Assembly (NCBI GenBank): GCA_003171335.1
Contig: PMYD01000139.1
Location: 1 to 44,079 of the forward strand
Direction of reading: 5' to 3'
DNA: 44,079 nucleotides
Source: Phycisphaerales bacterium
GTDB lineage: Bacteria > Planctomycetota > Phycisphaerae > SM23-33 > FEN-1343
A program made the translations under genes and the position numbers. The notes under the pieces are model-generated. The model searched no databases. It saw nothing but the letters and a program-made list of their open reading frames with translations, and was not told where the DNA came from. Positions 7,485 through 15,576 of this stretch are shown here, piece after piece (position 1 is the stretch's first letter; each line of letters opens with the position of its first letter).

Positions 7485-8795
7485 CTACAGCCTTCTTCTC
7501 CTTCGCGGCGGAAACTTGCTGGCCAGCGTGCGCGCCACCGGAACGGCCTCCGCGCCCTCGGCGACATCGTGCAGCGGGCGCTGCGCCCGCGTCAACGGGG
7601 CCGGCCGCGCCGGACCCGCGGCGGCTCGCTCACGCTCCGGCGGCTCGGAGGGCACAAAGCCCTCCAGCGTCATGGGCACGATTTCCTTGTCGATCAGCTT
7701 CTCGATCTGCGTGAGCAGCCTGCCCTCTTCCGGCGTGATCAGCGTGATGGCCCTGCCGCTCTCGCCCGCGCGGGCCGTGCGGCCGACGCGGTGCACGAAG
7801 GACTCGGGGTCTTCCGGCACATCGTAGTTGATGATGTGCGTGATATCGTCGATATCCAGGCCGCGACTGGCCAGGTCCGTGGCCACCAGCACGTTGAAGC
7901 TGCCCTCGCGGAACTGCTTCATGATCTTCTCGCGCTTCACCTGCATCAGGTCGCCGTGGATTTCCTTGGCGTCCAGGCCCTTGTCCTTGAGGTACTTGGC
8001 CACGCGAATGGCCTCGCGGCGTGTGGCGGTAAAGACGATGGAAAGCTGCGCCTTCTCCTGCGCCAGCAGGTGCACCAGCGCCCGCCGCTTGTCCCAGCGC
8101 GGCACGTTGACGTAGCTCAGCTCCAGCTTCTCGACCATGGGCTTATCCGGCGCCAGGAAAATCTCCACCGGGTTGTGCATGTACTGGCGGGCGAGCCGGT
8201 TGATCTCCGCCTCGATGGTGGCCGAGACGAACAACGTCTGGTGCGGGCTCTTGATGCGGCCGAGGATCTTGCGGATATCATCGCGAAAGCCGATATCCAG
8301 CATCCTGTCTACTTCATCCAGCACGGCAACGATGATGTGGTCCAGCTTGAGGATGTGCCTGTCGAGCAGGTCGATCACCCGCCCGGGCGTACCCACCACG
8401 ACGGCGGGGTTGTGCTTCAGATGCTGGGCCTGCCCGCGCAGCCGCTTGCCGCCGTAGGCTACGGCCACATCGTGCTCGGTGAATTGCGCCAGCGCGCGAA
8501 AATCATCCGCCACCTGCGCGGCCAGCTCGCGTGTGGGCGTCAGCACCAGGCAGCGCACACCCTCGGGCGCGTGGTTTGGCCCCAGCCGGTGCAGGATGGG
8601 CAGCGCGAAGGCCCCCGTCTTGCCCGTTCCCGTCCGCGCCTGGCCCAGCACATCATGCCCGGCCAGCGCCTCGGGGATGAGGCAACCCTGCACCTCCGTC
8701 GGCTTTTCCCACCCCAGCTTCGCCACTGCCTTGAGCAGCGGCTCGGATAAACCCAACTCGTCAAAACTCTGCGCGATCTCACTCAATTGCAGCAT
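7485..8795 (-). CDS. DEAD-box family ATP-dependent RNA helicase with a DEVD motif
   Basis: A 436-residue superfamily 2 RNA helicase that unwinds or remodels RNA with ATP. All family motifs are present in order: Q motif ([15 protein letters not shown]...PTEVQ), motif I ARTGTGKT, Ia PTRELA, Ib TPGR, II DEVD, III SAT, then the C-terminal RecA domain with motif [12 protein letters not shown] and [12 protein letters not shown]. Motif II is DEVD (codons GAT GAA GTA GAC) rather than DEAD. The C-terminus is a short Arg/Pro-rich tail ending in RRRRRL. The start at 8795 (MLQLSE) fits family length; an in-frame ATG at 8840 would add 15 residues. A cold-shock or ribosome-assembly role is usual for short helicases of this kind, but which one this is cannot be told. 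Confidence 0.93.
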   Translation of the reverse strand: MLQLSEIAQSFDELGLSEPLLKAVAKLGWEKPTEVQGCLIPEALAGHDVLGQARTGTGKTGAFALPILHRLGPNHAPEGVRCLVLTPTRELAAQVADDFRALAQFTEHDVAVAYGGKRLRGQAQHLKHNPAVVVGTPGRVIDLLDRHILKLDHIIVAVLDEVDRMLDIGFRDDIRKILGRIKSPHQTLFVSATIEAEINRLARQYMHNPVEIFLAPDKPMVEKLELSYVNVPRWDKRRALVHLLAQEKAQLSIVFTATRREAIRVAKYLKDKGLDAKEIHGDLMQVKREKIMKQFREGSFNVLVATDLASRGLDIDDITHIINYDVPEDPESFVHRVGRTARAGESGRAITLITPEEGRLLTQIEKLIDKEIVPMTLEGFVPSEPPERERAAAGPARPAPLTRAQRPLHDVAEGAEAVPVARTLASKFPPRRRRRL

Positions 8796-8855
8796 CGTGT
8801 TCTCTTGCGGTCCTTTCAGCGTATTTAGAAGAAATAGCATTCTATACGCAAACCT

Positions 8856-10007
8856 CTACGGCGACAAAGGGTCTTGGGAAACCTTTTCCGGGGGCGGCCC
8901 AAGCGGATGCGAGAATTTGGCTTCTGCCGGATTCCTCTCCACCGCTATTTCACCCTGGTCTTCGTATTCCCAGTCGAAGAAATGCAACTGTAGCTCACCG
9001 TCTTCCAGAATCGCCCGAATCGGTCCACCCGCCAAGTCCATCGGGTCGCTAGGCACCGCCGGCAGATAATCCGGGACGAGATCCTCAAGGGAATGAGCCG
9101 GCCGCCCCTGCTCGTGCTCAAACAGGGCCAACGCCAAGCGCGCGGCGGCCAGATGCCGATGCGCTAGGAAATAGGAAATCACCCTTGGAAACATCGTAAA
9201 CCTCCACGGCCCCAGCGGCTCCCGCGCGAGCTCCCGCAGATTAAGGGGAAGGCCCAAGCCTGAGGACTCGTAAAGCGCTCTGTCCTCCGCCGCCCGCGGG
9301 CTTTTAAGCGCCTGGATCACTCGGCCATAGCACGCAATCAGCCTAGCGTGATGAATGGTGCAGGTCGGCTGGCAGAGCCAGTCGGATACCGTCCACAAAC
9401 AGTTTTCGGGTGGAGGCCAATGAAAAACGATTCTCTCCACAGGTTCCGGCGGAGCATATAGCCATATCTGGGCCTCAGCCCGCAGAGCATCCGCTAGGGC
9501 TAACCGTACTTTGTCATCCAGTAGCTCCCGAACCAGCGCTCGCGCTTCTTGTTTGCTCGGGGCATCGCTTGCCTCGGATGCAAGTCGGGTCGCATCGTTA
9601 GCTATGGTCCTGGTAACATCGTCCAGGCGACTCAGCAGAGGTCCCCATATCCAGTCTTCTAATGCACTAAATGCCCCTCTTGGCGCTGGCATAGCCGCCA
9701 GCGACCGCCGAAAGCCCGGAATGTCCGATGGCATGATGTTCGGATCATCTGCCTTATCTCTTGAAGCGTAAGCATGCTGATCACTTAGGGGCCCGGGCCG
9801 CGCCTCCAACCAACCCTCCGCTTTCGCCCGGCGGACCTCGCAAGCAAGCCGCCAATCGGCATAAGCGCGCCAGCCCAGGCCGCTGGCCGCCAAGGCCAGG
9901 AGCAACAGCGCGTAGCCGGCGAGCAGCCGCTTCGTCCACCACAGCCGCCGGGGCGGCGGGGGCGCTTCGCGTTCGCTCAAGACCGTCTTGTCAGGATCAG
10001 GCCCCAT
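8856..10007 (-). CDS. Membrane-anchored protein of unknown function, paralogue of 12746-14278
   Basis: A 383-residue protein with one transmembrane segment at about residues 28-47 after a Pro/Arg-rich cytoplasmic start (PPPPRRLWWTKRLLAGY). The rest should be outside the cytoplasm and is mostly helical. Near residues 300-345 it has LEDLVPDYLPAVPSDPMD followed by GGPIR, which is nearly the same as LDELVPDYLPAVPADPMD and GGPIR in the 510-residue protein at 12746-14278. In planctomycete proteins this segment commonly precedes a pseudopilin-like 'YSxGxxGxDDGG' end; here that end is replaced by an acidic tail. Function unknown. GGGA precedes the start by 5 nt. The end of the gene lies 60 nt before the helicase start. 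Confidence 0.75.
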   Translation of the reverse strand: MGPDPDKTVLSEREAPPPPRRLWWTKRLLAGYALLLLALAASGLGWRAYADWRLACEVRRAKAEGWLEARPGPLSDQHAYASRDKADDPNIMPSDIPGFRRSLAAMPAPRGAFSALEDWIWGPLLSRLDDVTRTIANDATRLASEASDAPSKQEARALVRELLDDKVRLALADALRAEAQIWLYAPPEPVERIVFHWPPPENCLWTVSDWLCQPTCTIHHARLIACYGRVIQALKSPRAAEDRALYESSGLGLPLNLRELAREPLGPWRFTMFPRVISYFLAHRHLAAARLALALFEHEQGRPAHSLEDLVPDYLPAVPSDPMDLAGGPIRAILEDGELQLHFFDWEYEDQGEIAVERNPAEAKFSHPLGPPPEKVSQDPLSP

Positions 10008-10056
10008 TTGTTCCCATTATGCGCCTTGGTCGCCTGTTCTCAGTCGGTATTCTCTC

Positions 10057-10238
10057 AGAACTTGTATCCAGACTTTCAGGACCGCCTCCGATCGTGGCAC
10101 GGGCGTCTCGCCCGTGAGTCGCACGGCCATCTTGGCCGTGCTCCGGCCGTTTCTTGGTCCACGCCACGGGCGAGACGCCCGTGGGACTCATGGGCGAGAC
10201 GCCCATGCCACGTTGTCCTACACTTTGGCACGCGTTCT
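10057..10238. repeat. Repeat family C (MITE-like), copy 1
   Basis: A 182-bp element bounded by AGAAC and GTTCT. Inside are four small hairpins: CACGGGCGTCTCGCCCGTG, CACGGCCATCTTGGCCGTG, CCACGGGCGAGACGCCCGTGG and CATGGGCGAGACGCCCATG, plus outer arms CGTGGC/GCCACG. Other copies are at 14341 and 24556. With the AAATCGCAAA repeats that follow, it fills the 302-bp gap between the genes starting at 10007 and 10310. Confidence 0.8.
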
Positions 10239-10251
10239 GTCGGGCCGTTCA

Positions 10252-10282
10252 ATCGCAAATCGCAAATCAAAAATCGCAAATT
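10252..10282. repeat. Short degenerate tandem repeat (ATCGCAAA)
   Basis: The unit ATCGCAAA or ATCAAAA is repeated about four times directly upstream of the zinc-ribbon gene. This is one of several word-like repeats in the intergenic DNA of the window. Confidence 0.55.
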
Positions 10283-10309
10283 CCCTTTTGGGCTGCTACC
10301 ATATTGCCC

Positions 10310-11149
10310 ATGACCGTCGACCCCAGGCCAAGTGCGGCCGTGCCCGCCGACCAGGATGCCTTCTGCATCCACTGCCAGTACAACCTGCGCGGCGTGGCCG
10401 AGCCGCGCTGCCCCGAGTGCGGCAAGCCCTTCGACCCGGCCGCCCTGGCCACCAGCCTGATTCCCTGGGTGCACCGCAAGGGCATCGGCCGGCTGCGGGC
10501 GTTCTGGCGAACGGTCTGGCAGGTGACCGTGGCCCCGCGCCGGCTGCTGCTGCCGGAAGTGGCGCGCCAAATCAGTTTCCGCGATGGGCGAAACTTCCGC
10601 TGGTTTACGCTGGGCTTCCTGCTGGTTTGTCTTTACCTCATCGCCGGTGCGGCGGCCCTGTTTCTCCTCCACGAGAAGGCGTTGACCGACTGGACGCCGT
10701 ACCTGCTGGGTTTTGGCCCGCTGGTGCTCACCGCCGCCGCGGCCATCTGGACCGGGACGGCCTGCTGGTTCGCCATGCCCAAGCGGCTGGATTCCACCCG
10801 CCGCCAGCGCTGTGCGGCCCTGCTGGAATACACCATCGCCCCGGCGGCGTTTTTGCCGCTGCCGGCCCTTCTGGTGGCAGCAGGACAGGTCATCGAGGTA
10901 TCCCCGTACGCCATTTCAACACCTTTGTTTTTTGCCGTTGCGGGTTTGCTGACGGGTCTCCTTCTGCTGCTCTGGTATATCAACACGCTGTCCATCATCT
11001 CGCACCTGACCGAGTGGACGGCCGGCGGCAAGTTCGGCATCGGCCTTACGCTGGCCATCCTCAGCCCGCTGGTGGCCATCCTCGCCGTGGGCCTGCCCAC
11101 GCTGGCGGTTTTCTACTGGCTGATTATGTATTACAGTCTCAGCGTGTGA
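10310..11149 (+). CDS. Zinc-ribbon integral membrane protein
   Basis: A 279-residue protein with a Cys4 zinc ribbon at residues 17-40 (CIHCQYNLRGVAEPRCPECG) on the cytoplasmic side, then about five transmembrane segments at roughly residues 102-123, 137-155, 183-205, 210-232 and 244-270. The CxxCxYxLRG...CPECG ribbon is a recurring N-terminal module of planctomycete membrane proteins. The membrane part resembles Yip1-type proteins loosely. Function unknown. The ATG at 10310 was chosen over an upstream in-frame start because the upstream part is translated repeat DNA. TACCAT lies 7 nt before the ATG, so a leaderless transcript is possible. Confidence 0.8.
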   Translation: MTVDPRPSAAVPADQDAFCIHCQYNLRGVAEPRCPECGKPFDPAALATSLIPWVHRKGIGRLRAFWRTVWQVTVAPRRLLLPEVARQISFRDGRNFRWFTLGFLLVCLYLIAGAAALFLLHEKALTDWTPYLLGFGPLVLTAAAAIWTGTACWFAMPKRLDSTRRQRCAALLEYTIAPAAFLPLPALLVAAGQVIEVSPYAISTPLFFAVAGLLTGLLLLLWYINTLSIISHLTEWTAGGKFGIGLTLAILSPLVAILAVGLPTLAVFYWLIMYYSLSV

Positions 11150-11163
11150 ATCCAAACGCCAAC

Positions 11164-11286
11164 GGTGCCACGGCTGTCCGCAGCCGTGCGCTGGAGCGGC
11201 TAAGGTGGAGGGAAGGTTGATTGGTTTCCTGCCAGACTCCCGTTTTGCCGCTGCCACAGCGCACGGGTGCGGACACCCGTGGCACC
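11164..11286. repeat. Palindromic repeat family B, copy 2
   Basis: Ends are GGTGCCACGGCTGTCCGC and GCGGACACCCGTGGCACC-like (one arm reads ACGGGTGCGGACACCCGT, a compensated change that keeps the hairpin). It lies 15 bp after the zinc-ribbon membrane gene and may help end its transcript. Confidence 0.8.
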
Positions 11287-11306
11287 ACCGTGGGCAGGTC
11301 CACCCT

Positions 11307-11350
11307 TTCGGTTCGACGTTCGACATTCCTTGTTCGATATTCGACATTCG
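11307..11350. repeat. Degenerate tandem repeat (TTCGACATTC words)
   Basis: Repeated words TTCGACGTTCGACATTC, TTCGATATTCGACATTC follow one another just beyond the end of the ParB-domain gene. No coding or regulatory role is evident. Confidence 0.5.
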
Positions 11351-11370
11351 CCTTTTCCCCGCCCGCGATT

Positions 11371-12351
11371 TCACACCACCGCCGCTGGCTCGGGCAGGCC
11401 GCGGGGCGTGTCGGTGGCCTGGTCGTAGAGCTCCCGGTTCACCCAGCCGCGGTCGCCGCAGGTGGGGCAGCCGGCCCCTTTACAGAGCGGGCAGACGGCG
11501 TGCGGGCAGATGCCTTCCAGGTGCCGCAGGGCCTCGGCCATCGCCGCGTCAAAGCGGGTCCAGTCGAAGCCCGATAGCAGCGGATCGCGGTGGTCGAACA
11601 TCATCATGGCATCTTCCTGCACGCGCGTGACCATCTTGATCATCCGCGCCACATCCTCGCGCCGGTCGAAGACCTCGCACAGGAGACGGGGCCGCGGTGT
11701 TTCGTTCAGCCGGTGGCCCATCATGTCCAAGCCGTAGCGAGGGGACTTGTAGCTGCGGACGAACCGGCCGTGCCGGCCGCGCCGCGGCCGCGCGGGCCCG
11801 AACTGGAGAATTTCTCCACTTGACAGCCAGGTTTCGCGGGGTGACCGCGTGGTCGGGTGCCAGCGGCCATCGATGCCCCGCCGGCGGTGCAGGTGGATAA
11901 CTTCTCCAGTTGACTCCAGCGCGACCCGCTGGCGGCCCACGGTGCGATGGTTTACCCCCACGTGGCGGCTGATGAAGCGGTTACTCCAGTCCGGCCGCAT
12001 CTTTATGGCGCGGCAGATGGCCCACTGCTTGTCCTGGTTGCTGCGCCGAAGGCCGTGGGCGGCATTGGCCGCCAGCGACCGCCAGATGGCCTCTTCCTTC
12101 GTGCCTTCGTGCACGATGGCCGCCAAAGTCTCCAGTCGGGCCAGGCGGGCGGCTTTGAAACGGTGAAAACCGTCAAAGAGCCAATAACACGTGCCGTCAA
12201 ACACCACCTCGACCGGCGGAAACTCATCACCGCGAAGCATATCGTCGCGGTAATCCTCCACGATATCGGGCAAAACCTCCAGGCGGGGCTGCGTGTCGCC
12301 ATCGATTCGGATTCGGTCAATCGCCAGTTTCTCTACCTTACCATTCGACAT
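11371..12351 (-). CDS. ParB-like nuclease-domain protein with C-terminal zinc-binding motif
   Basis: A 326-residue DNA-binding protein. Residues 8-90 form a ParB/sulfiredoxin-type domain: IDRIRIDGDTQPR, then VFDGTCYWLFDGFHRFKAARLA with the DGFHR core of the nucleotide-binding fold. Residues 100-160 are a helix-turn-helix region (WSNRFISRHVGVNHRTVGRQR). A linker with STGEV and SSGEI motifs follows, and residues 283-305 hold CPHAVCPLCKGAGCPTCG, probably a zinc site of DnaJ-like CxxCxGxG type. GAGGG lies 6 nt before the ATG at 12351, which decides the start. ParB-like proteins bind palindromic sites and may use CTP; this one lacks a ParA partner nearby, so it is unlikely to be the chromosome partition protein. 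Two palindromes similar to those of the array at 30254-30621 lie within its coding sequence. Confidence 0.8.
   Translation of the reverse strand: MSNGKVEKLAIDRIRIDGDTQPRLEVLPDIVEDYRDDMLRGDEFPPVEVVFDGTCYWLFDGFHRFKAARLARLETLAAIVHEGTKEEAIWRSLAANAAHGLRRSNQDKQWAICRAIKMRPDWSNRFISRHVGVNHRTVGRQRVALESTGEVIHLHRRRGIDGRWHPTTRSPRETWLSSGEILQFGPARPRRGRHGRFVRSYKSPRYGLDMMGHRLNETPRPRLLCEVFDRREDVARMIKMVTRVQEDAMMMFDHRDPLLSGFDWTRFDAAMAEALRHLEGICPHAVCPLCKGAGCPTCGDRGWVNRELYDQATDTPRGLPEPAAVV
11802..11823. repeat. Palindrome inside the ParB-domain gene, shared with the array at 30576
   Basis: These 22 bp are identical, on the opposite strand, to 30576-30597. The core is TGGAGAAATTCTCCA. A decayed relative (CTGGAGAAGTTATCCAC on the minus strand) lies at 11892-11910. 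In the protein they encode the motifs SSGEILQ and STGEVIH. Confidence 0.8.
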
Positions 12352-12512
12352 AAGTGCCCTCACTTTCAATAGATGCCTTAGTTTCTCCAGCCGCCGGCGC
12401 GGGTCCATACCCGCGGCGCGTGCTCAAGTAGGACGTGATCCATCTCGTAGCCGAAGACGTTAGATGTGCCGCACAGTGCCATATAGAATCATCCTTCACA
12501 AGACTAGCCAGT

Positions 12513-12541
12513 ATAATACCATGTGTTGTTAGCCGCGCCAA
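12513..12541 (-). promoter_or_regulatory. Promoter of the ParB-domain gene
   Basis: On the minus strand TTGGCG (12541-12536), 17 nt, TATTAT (12518-12513). The predicted start near 12506 would give a 5' leader of about 155 nt. No other structure was recognised in that leader. Confidence 0.45.
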
Positions 12542-12584
12542 GGGTGATTCCGCAGAAAATTTTCCAGAAGTAAATTCGTGGGGT

Positions 12585-12707
12585 GGTGCCACGGCTGTCC
12601 GCAGCCGTGCGCTGTGCCCCCAAAGGCCGGCGAAGTTCCGCAGGTTCCCACAGGACCTCCCGCATGCCCGGCGCAGCGAGCGCACGGCTGCGGACAGCCG
12701 TGGCACC
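12585..12707. repeat. Palindromic repeat family B, copy 3
   Basis: Ends GGTGCCACGGCTGTCCGC and GCGGACAGCCGTGGCACC; interior shares words such as CACAGGACCTCC with copy 4. It lies in the 394-bp gap between the ParB-domain gene and the gene ending at 12746. Confidence 0.85.
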
Positions 12708-12745
12708 TTCGGAACACGATCATTGACTTGCGTAATTCTTGGCGG

Positions 12746-14278
12746 TCAGGGCGACTGAGCGGGTGCAACAGGATCGCTCGCCGACGCTGGGGTCTCTTCG
12801 CCGGCCGCGGGCGATGTGGCGGGGTCGGTGGCGGGAGGTGGCGGCGTGCCTTCGATATCGCTTATCGCCCATACGGCGGGCTGGGGACCCGGCTTGGGCT
12901 TCAGGTACATGACGATATCGGGGTCGTGCCAGAAGCCCGGCGTGCCGGTGCCCCCATCATCAAGCCCGTTGTCGCCCAGGGAGTAGATTCGCGGATCCGG
13001 GTCATTCAGCTTCGCCCGGATCGGCCCGCCGTTGGGGTCCATCGGGTCGGCCGGCACGGCCGGCAGGTAGTCGGGCACGAGTTCATCCAGGGAGGCGGCG
13101 GTGCGGCCGCGCTCCAGTTCAAACAGTCGCATGGCCAGCCGGATGGCCGCCAGGCGGCACAAGGCCATGTTCTCGGCGGTGATCTGGACCGCACGGCCCA
13201 ACGGATTTCGCAGTACGCCAACGAGATGGGCGAACAGCCTCAACGATACCCCAGGGTGATCGAGAATCGAAGGAGGCAGTTGCCCGGCCATTTGTTCTTT
13301 CTCCGCCAGCTCAATCAACTTATGCAGCTGACTGACTATCAGGGCCTCATCGACGGTAGTGGCGGGCTTGAGATACGCAACCGGCTCCAGCCCACCAGGC
13401 GTTCCGGCATACAATTTCCAGAATTCTGAAGGGTGGTTTGAACAATACTCGACGGAATCAATTGCTATTGCCGCTTCATGAACAAATCCCTCCTGAAGGG
13501 GCCGGCTTGAACTATCCTGAAGAAAGCGCCCGATCAACATCCTTAAGACCTCTCGCGCCGCCGAGGGGCCTGGTCCTGCCAGCTCAACCTGCGGGGCAAT
13601 CTCGCCCGCGGTAGTGACTACTCTGTCCAGACAGGACATTCGGAATAAATGCATCAGGAGCGCGTTTTCGCCATCGTATGCTCGGGCCGCCGCCTCAGCG
13701 AGAATCAGCGACTGCAGGGCCTCGTCGCTCTGTCCCTTATCGGCCTGCCGCTCAGCCAGCAGGCAAAGCAGCCTGACGAGCCGGCGCTGAGGCAGCAGCG
13801 ACGGTATACGCGATGAGAAACCAGGAGTGGTATGTTTGATGGCCCAATAGGCCTTCTTCCTGGCGGCGGCCTGCCGGCAGAGGTCCACGGCCCCCTGGCA
13901 GGAGGAAAGGAGTTCATCCACTTTGTCCACATAGCGGGCACGAAGCGTGCTGTTGCCGGGAACTTCGTCCAGCAGGGCCACCTGGCGTCTGTTGAGCAGG
14001 GCGATCTGGGCGTGGGCCTGCAAATAAGGCACGACGGCGTTTTCCGCATCGGGAATCTCAGGGGTCTCCATGGCCTGCCAGTTGAGGGAGATGCCCTGCT
14101 TCTCGAACAGCGCCTTGGCCGCGGCCAGCCGGCGGTCGGCAGCGCGCTGCCAGGCGAGATGGCTGATGACCAGTGCGGCCGCCAGCACAAGCTGTGCCAG
14201 CAGCAGGCGGTGCGTCCAGAACAGCCGCCGCGGGGGCGCAGGATCAGATGGATGATTTGCCCCTGGCGTTTTTGCCAT
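12746..14278 (-). CDS. Membrane-anchored protein of unknown function with pseudopilin-like end
   Basis: A 510-residue protein with one transmembrane segment at about residues 25-47 (RLLLAQLVLAAALVISHLAW) after a Pro-rich cytoplasmic start. The outer part is helical with TPR-like character around residues 150-220 (ADKGQSDEALQSLILAEAAARAY). Residues 380-440 read ERGRTAASLDELVPDYLPAV, PADPMD, GGPIR and then YSLGDNGLDDGG, an arrangement common in planctomycete envelope proteins. The last 45 residues are Pro/Ala/Thr-rich and disordered. It is a longer paralogue of the protein at 8856-10007. Function unknown. Confidence 0.75.
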   Translation of the reverse strand: MAKTPGANHPSDPAPPRRLFWTHRLLLAQLVLAAALVISHLAWQRAADRRLAAAKALFEKQGISLNWQAMETPEIPDAENAVVPYLQAHAQIALLNRRQVALLDEVPGNSTLRARYVDKVDELLSSCQGAVDLCRQAAARKKAYWAIKHTTPGFSSRIPSLLPQRRLVRLLCLLAERQADKGQSDEALQSLILAEAAARAYDGENALLMHLFRMSCLDRVVTTAGEIAPQVELAGPGPSAAREVLRMLIGRFLQDSSSRPLQEGFVHEAAIAIDSVEYCSNHPSEFWKLYAGTPGGLEPVAYLKPATTVDEALIVSQLHKLIELAEKEQMAGQLPPSILDHPGVSLRLFAHLVGVLRNPLGRAVQITAENMALCRLAAIRLAMRLFELERGRTAASLDELVPDYLPAVPADPMDPNGGPIRAKLNDPDPRIYSLGDNGLDDGGTGTPGFWHDPDIVMYLKPKPGPQPAVWAISDIEGTPPPPATDPATSPAAGEETPASASDPVAPAQSP

Positions 14279-14340
14279 GGCCGCAGTATCGCAAAACGAC
14301 AGGTTAGGAGCTAGGAGATATAGGATGGAACTCCAAGGCC

Positions 14341-14478
14341 GGCTTCGATCGTGGCACGGGCGTCTCGCCCGTGAGTCTCACGGCCATCTTGGCCGTGAAT
14401 CCGGCCGTTTCTGCGCCGCCACGGGCGAGACGCCCGTGGTACTCATGGGCGAGACGCCCATGCCACGTTTCCATACAC
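14341..14478. repeat. Repeat family C, copy 2
   Basis: Same four internal hairpins as copies 1 and 3 with outer arms CGTGGC/GCCACG and CCATACAC at the right. The left terminal inverted repeat is degraded. It lies between two leftward genes. Confidence 0.8.
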
Positions 14479-14492
14479 ATGCCCCGCGCAGC

Positions 14493-14524
14493 AAAGCGGC
14501 AGGCCCGGTTGGACCTGCCGCTTT
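14493..14524 (-). terminator. Hairpin after the OmpA-type gene
   Basis: AAAGCGGCAGG (14493-14503) pairs with CCTGCCGCTTT (14514-14524), an 11-bp stem 21 nt beyond the stop codon at 14546. No real T-run follows, so termination here may be weak. Confidence 0.5.
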
Positions 14525-14545
14525 GGATTGGTTTGAACGGAAAAA

Positions 14546-15430
14546 CTAGTCCCTGGCCGCGGTCGCATCCGCCGCGGGTGCGGCGATGGCGGCGGCCGGG
14601 GCGGCCGTGGGTGCGCCGGTCATGAAGCGATCGGGCGGCACGATCCAGATTTCCACGCGCCGGTTGGCGGGGTTGCCCTTGTGGCCGGCGGCGTTGGGGG
14701 CGATCGGATGCCACTCGCCAAAGCCCATCACGCCCATCCGCGGCTCGCTGACGCCGGCGTGGGCCAGTTCCTGCATGACGCTGACGGCGCGGTGCACCGA
14801 GAGATACCAGTTGGTCGGGTGCATGCGCTTGGTCTGCTCGCTGCGGATCGGCAGGTCGTCGGTGTGGCCGATCACGTAAATGTGGAACTGAACGGCCTCA
14901 GCGCTGCGGATGATGTCGGCAAAGCTCTTCAGCGCCTGCTTGGCCGCGGGGGCCACATCGTCGCCGCCGGGCGGGAAGAGCAGATCCGTCTTGAACTTCA
15001 CCATGCCGCGGGCGCGATCGTATTCTACCAGGTCCGGATGGGCCCTGGCCCACTCCATCAGCAGCTTATCCAGCGGCTCGGGCAGGGCAATCGTTTCGAA
15101 AGCCGGCGGCGTGGGCGCATTGTTGTTGGCGTTGAAGCGGCCCATCAGCTCGTTGAAGCGCTTCTGCCACAGGTCGCGGGCCTGGACGAGGTTGGCGATT
15201 TCCTGGTCCTTGGCCGCCAGGCGCTCGTTCATTTCCTTCAGGTTGGCCAGGAGCTGGTTTCGCTCCTCCTCGGCCGCCTGGAGCTTTTTGTGCACGTTCT
15301 TCAGCTCATCCTGCGCCCTGGCATTGGCCGCAGTCACCTCAAGGTAGTCCTGCCGAGACACGCAGCCCGTCAGCGACAGCCCGCAGAATCCCAGCCCCAG
15401 TAGCCCCATGAAGAGTGTTCGCAAAGTCAT
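14546..15430 (-). CDS. OmpA-domain lipoprotein with coiled coil
   Basis: A 294-residue lipoprotein: signal peptide with lipobox LTGC (Cys at residue 23), a coiled coil from about residue 35 to 95 (heptads such as LKNVHKKLQAAEEERNQLLA), and an OmpA/MotB C-terminal domain at about 130-260. The peptidoglycan-binding signature is clear: VIGHTDDLPIRSEQ, a WYLSVHRAVSVMQEL helix, GFGEWHPIAPN and NRRVEIWI. It should sit in a membrane and hold the peptidoglycan. The MotB-like arrangement (coiled coil before the domain) is frequent in stator-like proteins, but no MotA partner is near. AAAGGA lies 10 nt upstream of the start. Confidence 0.9.
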   Translation of the reverse strand: MTLRTLFMGLLGLGFCGLSLTGCVSRQDYLEVTAANARAQDELKNVHKKLQAAEEERNQLLANLKEMNERLAAKDQEIANLVQARDLWQKRFNELMGRFNANNNAPTPPAFETIALPEPLDKLLMEWARAHPDLVEYDRARGMVKFKTDLLFPPGGDDVAPAAKQALKSFADIIRSAEAVQFHIYVIGHTDDLPIRSEQTKRMHPTNWYLSVHRAVSVMQELAHAGVSEPRMGVMGFGEWHPIAPNAAGHKGNPANRRVEIWIVPPDRFMTGAPTAAPAAAIAAPAADATAARD

Positions 15431-15576
15431 GGTCCGCAGTCCTTTCAGCTATGGGAACGCGCGATGCTCGTGCATCCCCGAAAACCGGTTCCTGCCATCC
15501 TGGCCGGCCGGCTACTATCTCCAGTGCTCACCTTTTCGACAGGGTCACGACAGACAGGTTCGGATCGCCTGGCGCC

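Noticed and set aside
11371-12351. Chromosome partition protein ParB (parABS system)
   Set aside because: No parA is adjacent, the length and zinc site differ from ParB, and no classical parS (TGTTNCACGTGAAACA) was found. Only the ParB-like fold is supported.
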